64,000 nt of DNA from Pelagibius sp. Alg239-R121. Its GTDB lineage: Bacteria > Pseudomonadota > Alphaproteobacteria > Kiloniellales > Kiloniellaceae. The stretch covers positions 62,001 to 126,000 of the forward strand of contig NZ_CAMZOF010000012.1 in the NCBI RefSeq assembly GCF_947331435.1, in the 5' to 3' direction. Positions 8,849 to 16,702 of this stretch are shown here, piece by piece. Under the pieces are notes generated by a model. The model saw only the letters and a program-made list of their open reading frames with translations. It ran no database searches and was not told the origin of the DNA. The first letter of the stretch is position 1. Each line of letters starts with the position of its first letter. The position numbers and the translations under genes are program-made.

Positions 8849-9817
8849 CTAGCTTTCGACTCCCGGCCGCTCGTTCAGTAGCCAAGTCCGAAACTTCTCC
8901 ACAACTGACCGGGGTCGCAGCGTGGTCAGCAGATGAAAGTCACCAAGTTCCGCTGCCGGTGCGTCCGGGAGTTCGACCAGAGAGCCAGCTTGGATTTCCC
9001 GCAGAGTCATGACAGGCGGCATCAGGATCATTCCAATTCCCGCGACGGCTCCATGAATTGCGGCGTCATCGGTATCGAATCGGTCGACGACACGGATATG
9101 TCCGGCAGCATCATTCAATGCGGCACCGACCGGAATCGGCGGTTGAGTGCCTGCGAGCTGGCTCCAACGCAACCAGTCCCAATCGTCCTCGGTCGCACTC
9201 AGAACCGGTATCGAAGCAATATCGCTCAGACTGCGATAACCACTCTTGGCGAGCAAGCTCGGTGACAACACTGGCCGGCTGACGTCCTTCATAAGCACCA
9301 CCGGCTTACCCGCGCGATTACCCGGGGCGCCAGCCGCCTTCTCACGCCGGCCGGACGGCTTGGTTTCTTTCCGGCCGTAATTGATTGCAAGGTCGACGCC
9401 GGGACTGAGTGGCGACTGAGAGAGGTGAGTTGTCTCAAGGCGGATTTGAATATGAGGATGGCGCTTTTTGAAGCTTTCCAGACGTGGAATCAGCCAGCGC
9501 ACTGCCAACGACATGGCGGCGCGTACAACCACTTCGCTTGCGGAGCGCCGCAACGCCTCCGCAGCTCGTTCGATTGTCCCGATGGCTGGGGCTATATCAT
9601 CCAGAAACTGCCGGCCTGCATCGCTGAGTAGCACCGCATTGTTGCGCCGTTCGAACAGAACCACGCCCAGCCCTTCTTCCAGTGACTTTATCTGGTGACT
9701 GACTGCACTAGGCGTAACCGACAGCTCCAGGGCCGCTAGCTTCAGGCTGCCGTTACGGGCGGCCACTTCGAACACCCGGGCCGCATTAAGTGAAATTTGA
9801 CGGCTTTTCTGCATCAA
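8849..9817 (-). CDS. LysR-family regulator, GcvA-like
   Basis: A 322-residue protein with the GcvA/AmpR-type helix-turn-helix: LNAARVFEVAARNGSLKLAALELSVTPSAVSHQI, then LEEGLGVVLFERRNN. The C-terminal effector domain runs from about residue 95, with GVDLAINYGR and DAAIHGAVAGIGMILMP. It contains an unusual polar insert (KETKPSGRREKAAG, about residues 151-165). It is transcribed divergently from a DMT-family transporter across 126 bases, the classical arrangement for a LysR protein and its target. An adjacent palindrome TTTGATCAAA (9847-9856) could be part of the binding site. Confidence 0.88.
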   Translation of the reverse strand: MMQKSRQISLNAARVFEVAARNGSLKLAALELSVTPSAVSHQIKSLEEGLGVVLFERRNNAVLLSDAGRQFLDDIAPAIGTIERAAEALRRSASEVVVRAAMSLAVRWLIPRLESFKKRHPHIQIRLETTHLSQSPLSPGVDLAINYGRKETKPSGRREKAAGAPGNRAGKPVVLMKDVSRPVLSPSLLAKSGYRSLSDIASIPVLSATEDDWDWLRWSQLAGTQPPIPVGAALNDAAGHIRVVDRFDTDDAAIHGAVAGIGMILMPPVMTLREIQAGSLVELPDAPAAELGDFHLLTTLRPRSVVEKFRTWLLNERPGVES

Positions 9818-9943
9818 AATTTTTTAATCAGGATCGAATTAGATCGTTTGATCAAAGTATAGCTCTGTGACGATTATGCAATGACGATCAACAGCCTCCC
9901 AGGCTTAACAGCATGGTCGACCTAACTTTGTCGAAAGCCGCGC
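9818..9943. promoter_or_regulatory. Divergent LysR/DMT promoter region with TTTGATCAAA palindrome
   Basis: The 126-base gap between divergent starts is AT-rich and holds a perfect 10-base palindrome at 9847-9856, surrounded by repeated GATC-containing words. LysR-type regulators usually bind imperfect dyads in such shared regions. The assignment is inferred from position and symmetry only. Confidence 0.4.
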
Positions 9944-10852
9944 ATGTCATCCAGTTCAACTCAACGGAATCATCGAAAATCCGATAACACAGTGGGCGTT
10001 ATATGGGTCACGGCAGGCACCGCCCTCTTCACTGTCGTATTTGCATCCGGCAAGTTCGCGGGCGACACCGCCTCGGCTCTGCAGATTCTTTTTATTCGCT
10101 ACATCGGGGGATTCGCGACCCTGACAGCGATCGCGATTATGGGTGGCAAGGGTTTAAAATTCTATGCCAGCACCAAACCGGCATCTCACTTTTTCCGCGC
10201 GATCTTCGGTGCATTTGGCGGCGCCTCAGCCATCTACGCGGCCGCCAACATGCCGATCGCCGACGCAACCACAATCGGACTTCTGGAAGCCATCTTCACA
10301 GTTCTGCTCGGTGTATTGCTGTTGGGAGATCGAATCAGCCGCCCGCACTGGTCAGCAATTTCAATCAGCTGCGCCGGGGCCGCCGTCATGATGGCAAGTA
10401 AAGGTGCATTTCAGACCGTAACGGCAACCTATCTATGGCCCGCCGGAATCGCCCTGCTGGGCGCCATTCTCATTGCTTGTGAATCCATCATGATCAAAGT
10501 CCTGGCGGTGTCGGAAAAACCGATGACAGTGCTGCTTTACGTCAACGCTTTCGGCATCGTTTTGCTATCAATTCCGGCGATCCTCACTTGGCGTTCGACC
10601 GAACTGTACGACAACCTTCAGTTCCTTCTGCTCGGTCCGCTCGCGATCACGGCACAGTATTTCGTTATCAAGGGGTTCCGGGTCGCCGACGTGTCCGTGC
10701 TCGGCCCCGTCAGCTACACCTGGATCGTTTTTGCGGCGATTCTTGGCTACGTCCTGTTTGACGAAACCCCTGGCGTAGGCACGATCGTTGGTGCAGTCAT
10801 CATCGTGATCGGTGGAATCAAACTGGCGCTGCTGAAGCCGACCCAGGACTGA
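9944..10852 (+). CDS. EamA/DMT-superfamily transporter
   Basis: A 302-residue inner-membrane protein with ten predicted helices in two EamA repeats. The first repeat begins VGVIWVTAGTALFTVVFASGKF; the second begins WPAGIALLGAILIACESIMIKVLA and ends VGTIVGAVIIVIGGIKLALL. Members export or import metabolites such as amino acids, riboflavin or nucleotides. The divergent GcvA-like LysR regulator probably controls it. Substrate is not predictable. Converges with kptA. Confidence 0.88.
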   Translation: MSSSSTQRNHRKSDNTVGVIWVTAGTALFTVVFASGKFAGDTASALQILFIRYIGGFATLTAIAIMGGKGLKFYASTKPASHFFRAIFGAFGGASAIYAAANMPIADATTIGLLEAIFTVLLGVLLLGDRISRPHWSAISISCAGAAVMMASKGAFQTVTATYLWPAGIALLGAILIACESIMIKVLAVSEKPMTVLLYVNAFGIVLLSIPAILTWRSTELYDNLQFLLLGPLAITAQYFVIKGFRVADVSVLGPVSYTWIVFAAILGYVLFDETPGVGTIVGAVIIVIGGIKLALLKPTQD

Positions 10853-10996
10853 CGGTCACAGCTGCCGCCATAATTGGCGTTCGCTCTTAACGGATCAGGT
10901 CAAGGAAGCGATACGTCCCTTTTTAGAAGTGAGATAAAGACAGCCTTTCGCTTCTCGCGAAGTCGATGAAGAACGCTCAGACTATAGCGCGCAAAG

Positions 10997-11551
10997 CTAT
11001 TCTTCGCCTAACCGACGCATGAACTTTGCAGGTACCCGGTTCGTCAGCCAGACCCCGTTTTCAGATTGAAAAAACCTGTGGCCCTTTGCCTGCATTTCAC
11101 CGGATGCGATTTCCAAGACGACAACTTTACCGTGGCGCTGCCCAACGGCAATCGCAGTCTCCCGGTCTGCCGATAAGTGGACGTGATGGCGCTGACCGGG
11201 ACGCAGGCCCTCTTCCTGGATAGAGTCGAGGAAGCGCGTCGCGGTCCCGTGAAAAAGGATCGCAGGTGGAATCTTCGGCACGAGTTCGAGGTCCACCTGA
11301 ACGGAATGCCCCTGATTCGCGCGGATGCGGTCACCATCGGTGGAAAGCGCAAAGCGTTGCTTTTCACTCGTCTTCACGACCTGCTCGATCAGGTCCGTGG
11401 TGAGCGCGATTTCGGAAGAGGCCTTCTCAATCAGTTCGGATAGTGGAACCCAGCCGTTAGCATCAAGTACGATACCAATCGCCTCCGGTTTATGACGTAA
11501 GACGAAGCTCAGGAACTTGCTGGTTTTCTCCAATTGTTTCTTAGAGGGCAT
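10997..11551 (-). CDS. kptA: RNA 2'-phosphotransferase (Tpt1/KptA)
   Basis: A 184-residue protein with complete KptA/Tpt1 architecture. This enzyme removes an internal RNA 2'-phosphate using NAD+, releasing ADP-ribose 1'',2''-cyclic phosphate. Catalytic-site landmarks are R19-H20 in SKFLSFVLRHKPE, R75/R77 in DGDRIRANQGHS, the NAD-binding LFHGTATRFLDSI, RHHVHLS (121-127) and the C-terminal NGVWLTNRVP. The longer frame has an ATG at 11587, but GGAAGG precedes the ATG at 11551 and family homology starts there. Bacteria lack the tRNA-splicing pathway that supplies the known eukaryotic substrate, so its role here is open. It stands alone, converging on the DMT gene. Confidence 0.93.
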   Translation of the reverse strand: MPSKKQLEKTSKFLSFVLRHKPEAIGIVLDANGWVPLSELIEKASSEIALTTDLIEQVVKTSEKQRFALSTDGDRIRANQGHSVQVDLELVPKIPPAILFHGTATRFLDSIQEEGLRPGQRHHVHLSADRETAIAVGQRHGKVVVLEIASGEMQAKGHRFFQSENGVWLTNRVPAKFMRRLGEE

Positions 11552-11744
11552 CGATTGGCCTTCCTGGCTGATTTTACGATTACTCAAGTCCCAGATCCTT
11601 CTGACGGCAGCAGTCTTTCCTGCGCGCGAAGTCAGATATATCCCGTCTCAATGGACAATGTAAACGAAACCAGCAGTAGTGATGCAACGGGCAGTAAGCC
11701 CAGGCAAGACACACCAGGCAGCGGCTTCCGAGCACCTCAACATT

Positions 11745-11766
11745 TTTGTATAGGCCTATAAAAAAA
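11745..11766 (+). promoter_or_regulatory. Candidate promoter of small RNA with TATAGGCCTATA palindrome
   Basis: A perfect 12-base palindrome TATAGGCCTATA lies inside TTTTGTATAGG...TATAAAAAAA, about 80 bases before a strong plus-strand terminator. The layout TTGTAT plus TATAAA could serve as promoter elements, but their spacing is too short to be a normal -35/-10 pair. A near copy at 7651-7671 lies before a LysR gene. Promoter function is inferred. Confidence 0.3.
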
Positions 11767-11767
11767 C

Positions 11768-11858
11768 GATGATTCTCGGCAAGCAGTCGAGGGATTAGGT
11801 TAAGGACACCTGTTTCACCCGTACTGGACGTCGGAGCTTTCGCTCCGACGTTTTTTTT
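11768..11858 (+). ncRNA. Candidate small RNA, about 90 nt, ending in intrinsic terminator
   Basis: No plus-strand gene reads into the strong terminator at 11828-11858: the nearest upstream plus-strand CDS ends about 1 kb earlier and kptA lies between on the other strand. The block from about 11768 to the terminator has no ORF and follows an AT-rich promoter-like palindrome. That makes a short independent transcript the simplest explanation. I do not recognise the sequence as a known RNA family (not 4.5S, 6S, tmRNA or RNase P). Exact start unknown. Confidence 0.4.
11828..11858 (+). terminator. Strong rho-independent terminator
   Basis: A perfect 10-bp stem (ACGTCGGAGC paired with GCTCCGACGT), tetraloop TTTC and a run of eight T residues at 11851-11858. 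Orientation is plus strand only. It is one of the most canonical intrinsic terminators in the window, although no annotated gene precedes it. Confidence 0.85.
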
Positions 11859-11974
11859 AACCAACAGATCGAACAATCAGCTGTCTGGCGTCATGTGTCC
11901 GCCCCGCCACAACAGGACTGCAGCCCAGCAGGCGCCCCCTATGACGACAACTGTTCGTTCAGGACGTCGGCCGA

Positions 11975-12008
11975 TAAAAAAGCGGCCCGCCTGTCGGCAG
12001 ACCGCTTT
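11975..12008 (-). terminator. Rho-independent terminator of the peroxiredoxin gene
   Basis: On the minus strand AAAGCGG pairs with CCGCTTT around a 16-base loop that itself has a GCC/GGC inner pairing, followed by TTTTTTAT. It lies about 90 bases past the stop of the peroxiredoxin gene on that strand. Confidence 0.65.
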
Positions 12009-12096
12009 CATCGACCTATCGTTAGAGCGCCCTACCTCTTGAACATAACAATCAAGACTGGGAAACGCTCTCAAACACTAGGTTGAGGCAGTGACC

Positions 12097-12645
12097 TTAA
12101 GCGGAAACCCGCTCGTCCAGCCTCTGGCCGATCTTCTCGAGCAGATTCTGGGGGGCGGATTCACCATAAGGATCGCTCTCGCAGTTGTCGGAAAAGCCGG
12201 GCTCTTCAAACCAGGCTTCGACCGTACCGTCGTCGACGATTGCGGCATAGCGCCAGGAGCGCATGCCAAAACCCAGGTTATCCTTGCAGACCAACATACC
12301 CATCTTGCGGGTAAACTCACCCGACCCATCGGGGATCAGCTTGACGTTGATCAAGCCCTGCTGTTTGCCCCAGGCATTCATAACGAATGCATCATTCACG
12401 GAAACACAGTAGATCTCGTCAACGCCCCTGCCCTGAAACTCGCCGAAGAGCTTTTCAAAGTCGGGAAGCTGAAAGGTTGAACAGGTCGGCGTGAAGGCAC
12501 CCGGCAGCGAAAAGATCGCAACGCGCTTGCCCTTGAAATAGTCGTCGGTTGTCTTGTCTTCCCATCGGTAGGGATTGGATCCGCCCAGTGATTCGTCGCG
12601 AACACGGGTACGAAAAGTGACGGCAGGAAGCTTTCTTCCAATCAT
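12097..12645 (-). CDS. Peroxiredoxin, Prx5 (AhpE/hybrid) type
   Basis: A 182-residue Prx5-class peroxidase that reduces H2O2 or alkyl hydroperoxides. The peroxidatic cysteine is about residue 55 in SLPGAFTPTCS. Further family blocks are VSVNDAFVMNAWGK, KLIPDGSGEFTRKMGM and FGMRSWRYAAIVDDG. Compared with E. coli-size Prx5 proteins it has an N-terminal insertion (GGSNPYRWEDKTTDDYF) that I believe is common in alphaproteobacteria. Additional cysteines in MLVCKDN and FSDNCESD may resolve the sulfenic acid. Three in-frame ATGs lie close together; AGGA sits eight bases before the one at 12645, so it is chosen (12660 is the alternative). A terminator follows. Confidence 0.92.
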   Translation of the reverse strand: MIGRKLPAVTFRTRVRDESLGGSNPYRWEDKTTDDYFKGKRVAIFSLPGAFTPTCSTFQLPDFEKLFGEFQGRGVDEIYCVSVNDAFVMNAWGKQQGLINVKLIPDGSGEFTRKMGMLVCKDNLGFGMRSWRYAAIVDDGTVEAWFEEPGFSDNCESDPYGESAPQNLLEKIGQRLDERVSA

Positions 12646-12660
12646 ATCATTCATCCTCAT

Positions 12661-13848
12661 TGATAACGTGCAATGAGGTTTGGCACTCGAGACTCAAACC
12701 GTGAACCCACTGCACTTGCTTCTTACAATCATTTTAATTTACACAGTAAATTGTTCTTTTCAAGAAGATAATTGATAAAAATTTTGCACTGCAATATTAA
12801 CCTTACCACCTGCACTGTCAAAACCTCCGGACGGCGCTAATGCCATAGAATCTCACGATTTTCGAATGAAGTTTCAGACCTGACCCAGATGGTCGGCCGG
12901 AGTCCAAAGATCTGATCTGTTCCGCAACTGCGTTGTCGGGCACAAGCCGTCGCCGTTGTGACAGCGTTCGTCCGTCATTTGGAGCATTTAAGATGACTGG
13001 GACGACAGATTGTGGGCCGACAGCTTGAGAGCTACGCGCGGGACATAGCTTCCCGCTCGGACATTTCGAATCCGTCCCGTACCGGGACAGGCTTTTTACT
13101 GCAGGCTTCAGTGAAAATTATTGTTTGTCTGCGAGTGTTAAGCGATCCGGCATTCGAAACCTCCCCATGAGGCTTCTAACGGCTGGTCAGCAAATCAGGT
13201 AACGCGCCGAGCCCTATGTCTCAGTCCCTAACCGACAGGTCGTTGTAAATGCAGTTCCGTGTAAGAGATAACACCGAACGCAGTCCAAGGCATGCCCCTC
13301 GTCCATCCGACCGCACGGTCCGGTTTCGGATGGGAAGCAGCCCTGCCCTTGGCCACACAGGTGATAAATTTGGTAACCGTAAGCCACACCAACGTGGCTG
13401 GCCGCTACGGTTCCTTCAATGGCTTCTTGCCTCCCTTGAATCCGCGGGATCATCATCCGAACATTGCCAGGAACGCGAATGTGACAATGTCGGCGCCGCC
13501 GCAGCACTCGGCGAGGTCAGCGAGTATGATCTCTTTCGGGCGGCCTGGTTTGCTTGGTATGGAACCGATGCCGACGGCGCCGAAACGGAGAAACTCTTTG
13601 GCGCCTACCTGAACGGAGCCGATCTCCCTTCACACGTGCGGCATTTCGTCCGGCGCCTTTCCTGTACAGCCAGTGATCCCGCCCTAAGCTTTGATCGGGA
13701 GCGTTTCGGTCTTGAAAAATTCAGGAGGAAGGAGCCGCTGATATACCTATAGAATCTGATCGTTCCGGATTGACCCAGCCAAACCGGTGAAACTATCAGT
13801 CTGTTAGAGCGGTCAAATTGTTGAGCGGCCCCTCCCAATACCCCGAAG
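12661..13848. other. Gene-poor 1.2 kb region
   Basis: No well-supported gene fills this stretch. The first 130 bases are AT-rich and probably hold the peroxiredoxin promoter. Around 13036-13095 two small inverted repeats (GCGGGA/TCCCGC and GTCCCG/CGGGAC) are followed by CTTTTTA, which could be a weak plus-strand terminator. A doubtful ORF occupies 13249-13752. Codon use and mixed-frame fragments suggest partly decayed DNA. Confidence 0.5.
13249..13752 (+). CDS. Doubtful hypothetical protein, possibly a decayed gene
   Basis: The frame is open for 167 codons. The first 85 residues are Arg/Pro-rich and low in family-like features, but the stretch EVSEYDLFRAAWFAWYG...DLPSHVRHFVRRLSC (about residues 88-142) looks like genuine protein and resembles small uncharacterised proteins that end in a VRHFARR-like helix. 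A parallel frame (13292-13612) is also open, which hints at a frameshift in an older gene. No clear ribosome site precedes the ATG. It may be a real short gene, or a 3' remnant whose N-terminus has degraded. Confidence 0.3.
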   Translation: MQFRVRDNTERSPRHAPRPSDRTVRFRMGSSPALGHTGDKFGNRKPHQRGWPLRFLQWLLASLESAGSSSEHCQERECDNVGAAAALGEVSEYDLFRAAWFAWYGTDADGAETEKLFGAYLNGADLPSHVRHFVRRLSCTASDPALSFDRERFGLEKFRRKEPLIYL

Positions 13849-13852
13849 CTGC

Positions 13853-14260
13853 TCAGTAGGAGATTGCCGGGTCCATCGTTTTCGCTTGTTCGACCCAACC
13901 GGATACCTGACTCTCAGAGACCGCACCGTTGGTCAGGTTCTTCTCTTCGTTGATCTCGGTCATCTTCGCTGCAAGATTTGCCGCGTTGCGATGTTTAAGC
14001 TCCTTGACCGTGTCAACACCGGCGGCTTCCAGCAATTCAGCGAACTGCTTACCCACGCCGCTGATCCGCATGAGGTCGGCCATGTTAGCCCAGGTCAACA
14101 GCATCTTCTCGCTAATCCCGGCACTGTCGGCCAGGGATTTCCGGCCAGCGGGTGTACCGCAGGCTTCGAGCAAATCATCTGTCGTAGCGATGCCCGCCCC
14201 CACGAGTTTTTCTCCGTATGTGCTGCCGATTCCTTCAATTTCTTCGATCTTGTAGGTCAT
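13853..14260 (-). CDS. DUF4332 helix-hairpin-helix protein
   Basis: A 135-residue protein made of two helix-hairpin-helix pairs, the fold used for non-specific DNA binding. The first reads IEGIGSTYGEKLVGAGIATTDDLLEA and the second LMRISGVGKQFAELLEAAGVDTVKEL, spaced as in DUF4332 proteins. The C-terminal helix ends in VEQAKTMDP. The ATG of MTYKIEEIEGIG is the biologically sensible start; the frame runs 43 codons further upstream without family sequence. It lies divergent to the HerA-like ATPase gene, 246 bases apart, so a shared promoter region is possible. Exact DNA or protein partner unknown. Confidence 0.85.
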   Translation of the reverse strand: MTYKIEEIEGIGSTYGEKLVGAGIATTDDLLEACGTPAGRKSLADSAGISEKMLLTWANMADLMRISGVGKQFAELLEAAGVDTVKELKHRNAANLAAKMTEINEEKNLTNGAVSESQVSGWVEQAKTMDPAISY

Positions 14261-14506
14261 ATGCTTATCCCAAATGTTTTTATCGTTTGGACAGCATTGT
14301 CTATAGTGCGTACACCGACAATTCGGTGAAACACGTATGAAAACCAAGGTAAAACTACCGTGCATGAGCGTCGACTTTTGACCAAACAACCGGGCCGTGC
14401 TTGATCTCGGTCGAGAGGCTTCGAAATTGATTCAGAACACACAACAGATCGAACACAGGCACACCAATTGCCTGTCTCGTAATCAATAAAACCAACAGGG
14501 GTTTCC

Positions 14507-16027
14507 ATGAAAAACGACGGGCAAAACGACGGGACAATTTTCATTGGGGGCAGTGGAAAGCCACAGACCCTCTCCCTCAAATTTGCGAACCGTCATGGTC
14601 TTATCGCGGGCGCGACGGGAACCGGCAAGACCGTGACCCTTCAAATCCTGGCGGAGGGATTTTCCAAGGCCGGCGTACCCGTCTTTCTGTCTGATGCGAA
14701 AGGCGACCTTTCCGGCATATCACAAACCGGAAAACCCAATCCAAAACTGGAGCAGCGCGCAGCGGAAATCGGATTGGGAGGCTTTGACTATTCGCCTTCA
14801 CCGACCGTCTTCTGGGACCTGTTCGGTAAGAAAGGCCATCCGATCCGCACAACAGTGTCGGAGATGGGTCCACTCCTGCTGGCCAGGCTTCTCGAGTTGA
14901 ACGATACGCAGGAAGGCGTCCTGAACATCGCCTTCGAGTTGGCGGACGATCAGGGTATGCTGATCCTCGATCTCAAGGACCTTCGCGCTCTGCTCGCCCA
15001 TGTCGCAGAAAACGCACGTGAACTCAGCAAGCACTACGGTAACGTCTCATCCGCTTCGGTCGGAGCGATCCAACGCCGTCTGCTCACGCTGAAACAGCAG
15101 GGAGCCGAGAAGTTTTTCGGGGAACCGGCACTGGAATTGTCGGATTTCATGCAGTACGCGCCGGACGGAAGCGGCCAAATCAATATTCTAGCCGCCGACA
15201 AGCTCATGATGACCCCGCGGCTCTATGCGACTTTCCTGCTTTGGCTGCTCTCCGAACTCTTCGAAGAACTGCCCGAAATCGGCGACCCGGAAAAGCCCAA
15301 GCTCGTCTTCTTTTTTGATGAAGCGCACCTGCTGTTCAATGACGCGCCGAAAGCCTTGGTCGAAAAAGTTGAACAGGTCGTGCGCCTCATCCGCTCAAAG
15401 GGTGTCGGCATCTATTTCGTTACGCAGAACCCACTGGATGTGCCGGAATCCATTCTGGGACAGCTTGGCAACCGGGTACAACATGCCCTGCGCGCCTTTA
15501 CGCCACGCGATCAAAAGGCGGTCAAGGCTGCCGCTGAAACTTTTCGCGCAAACAAGTCCTTCGACGCTGCCGTCGCCATCACGGAACTGGGCGTTGGTGA
15601 GGCTCTGGTCTCGACGCTGTCAGGCAAGGGCATACCGACCGTCGTACAGCGCACGAAGATCCGCCCGCCATCATCCCGGATGGGACCGGCCAAACCGGCG
15701 GAACGTAAGGCAACGATGGCAAGCAGCCCGCTCGCCGGACACTACGACAAGGCCGTGGACCGCCGCTCCGCCTACGAGGTTTTAAACGAAAAAGCGGACC
15801 GGGCTGCCAGAGAAGCAGAAGAGCGCGAAGAAGCGGAACGCGCCGCCAAAAGTCGAAAGGCGAAGGCGAAAACCCGCACTCCAGCCCGTCGGACGCGCCG
15901 CAAAAGGTCGTCGAGGCGCCAGTCCGTTGGCGAAACCCTGATGAAGAGCGTCGTACGGTCACTGGGTTCGAACATCGGCCGCCAGTTGGTTCGCGGCCTA
16001 CTGGGTTCTCTCTTTAAGGGGCGCTGA
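14507..16027 (+). CDS. HerA/DUF853 (YjgR)-type ATPase
   Basis: A 506-residue P-loop ATPase. Walker A is GATGTGKT (35-42); Walker B is in [16 protein letters not shown] near residue 265; the sensor/arginine region includes [34 protein letters not shown]. The DUF853 pattern [17 protein letters not shown] follows Walker A. The C-terminal 90 residues are basic and Ala/Lys/Arg-rich ([22 protein letters not shown]), ending in [16 protein letters not shown]. HerA-like ATPases pump or remodel DNA or proteins; YjgR function is unproven. CAACAGGGG lies before the ATG. The divergent neighbour is a DNA-binding-fold protein, but no nuclease (NurA-like) gene is present. Confidence 0.92.
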   Translation: MKNDGQNDGTIFIGGSGKPQTLSLKFANRHGLIAGATGTGKTVTLQILAEGFSKAGVPVFLSDAKGDLSGISQTGKPNPKLEQRAAEIGLGGFDYSPSPTVFWDLFGKKGHPIRTTVSEMGPLLLARLLELNDTQEGVLNIAFELADDQGMLILDLKDLRALLAHVAENARELSKHYGNVSSASVGAIQRRLLTLKQQGAEKFFGEPALELSDFMQYAPDGSGQINILAADKLMMTPRLYATFLLWLLSELFEELPEIGDPEKPKLVFFFDEAHLLFNDAPKALVEKVEQVVRLIRSKGVGIYFVTQNPLDVPESILGQLGNRVQHALRAFTPRDQKAVKAAAETFRANKSFDAAVAITELGVGEALVSTLSGKGIPTVVQRTKIRPPSSRMGPAKPAERKATMASSPLAGHYDKAVDRRSAYEVLNEKADRAAREAEEREEAERAAKSRKAKAKTRTPARRTRRKRSSRRQSVGETLMKSVVRSLGSNIGRQLVRGLLGSLFKGR

Positions 16028-16114
16028 CCAACAGCCTCGCGTTTTTACTTGCCGTGGCGCAGCTTGGGCGCCATTGATCACCCTTGTCAAAAGAGCTTGA
16101 ACGAAGGTTCCAGA

Positions 16115-16579
16115 GTGCTGGAAATCTATGTCGACGGCGATGCCTGTCCCGTAAAACAAGAAGTGCTGAAGGTAGCTGAGCGCCACGGCCTGATCGTACA
16201 TATGGTCGGGAATACCTGGCTACGTGTCGGCGACAGTCCATTGGTAAAACGTGTCGTGGTCCCTGAAGGCCCCGATGCGGCCGACGATTGGATTGCAGAC
16301 CACATTGGTCACGGCGATGTTGCGATTACGTCCGATATTCCCCTCGCCGATCGTTGCTTGAAGGCCGGTGCCGGTGTCCTTGGCCCAACCGGCAAGCCCT
16401 TTACCGAAGACTCTATCGGGATGGCACTGGCAATGAGGGATCTAAAGGCTACGTTACGTGAGACCGGTGAAATCTCCGGTGCAGGACCAAGCTTCTCAAA
16501 ACGAGATCGTTCACGATTTCTAAGCTCCCTGGAAGACGCTATCCAGGCAGCAAAAAAACAATCCAAACTCGCGAGATAA
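16115..16579 (+). CDS. YaiI/YqxD (UPF0178) family protein
   Basis: A 154-residue protein with the UPF0178 signature IYVDGDACPVKQEVLKVAERH near the N-terminus, VVPEGPDAADDWIADHI in the middle, and TSDIPLADRCLKAGAGVLGPTGKPFTEDSIG. These Asp clusters resemble a PIN-like nuclease site, but the biochemical function is not established. The GTG at 16115 is preceded by GAAGG at correct spacing and starts exactly where family homology begins; a longer frame reaches 16049. A CCTGAT/ATCAGG hairpin lies ten bases after the stop. Confidence 0.88.
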   Translation: MLEIYVDGDACPVKQEVLKVAERHGLIVHMVGNTWLRVGDSPLVKRVVVPEGPDAADDWIADHIGHGDVAITSDIPLADRCLKAGAGVLGPTGKPFTEDSIGMALAMRDLKATLRETGEISGAGPSFSKRDRSRFLSSLEDAIQAAKKQSKLAR

Positions 16580-16702
16580 ACTTCCCGCCCTGATCAAAAT
16601 CAGGTTATAGAGTCGAACCTGACGACAGTCGTAGTCGACCTCTCCCAGACTAGATTTTGTCAGCAGCGCCCCTTACCGCCCCTTATGAGCGAGGTTTCCG
16701 CC

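Noticed and set aside
13010-13095. tRNA-like fold with a 7-base loop CATAGCT and TTCGAATCC
   Set aside because: Position 33 is not T, the T-arm and acceptor arms do not pair properly and there is no CCA-adjacent 3' end. More likely chance or a weak terminator.
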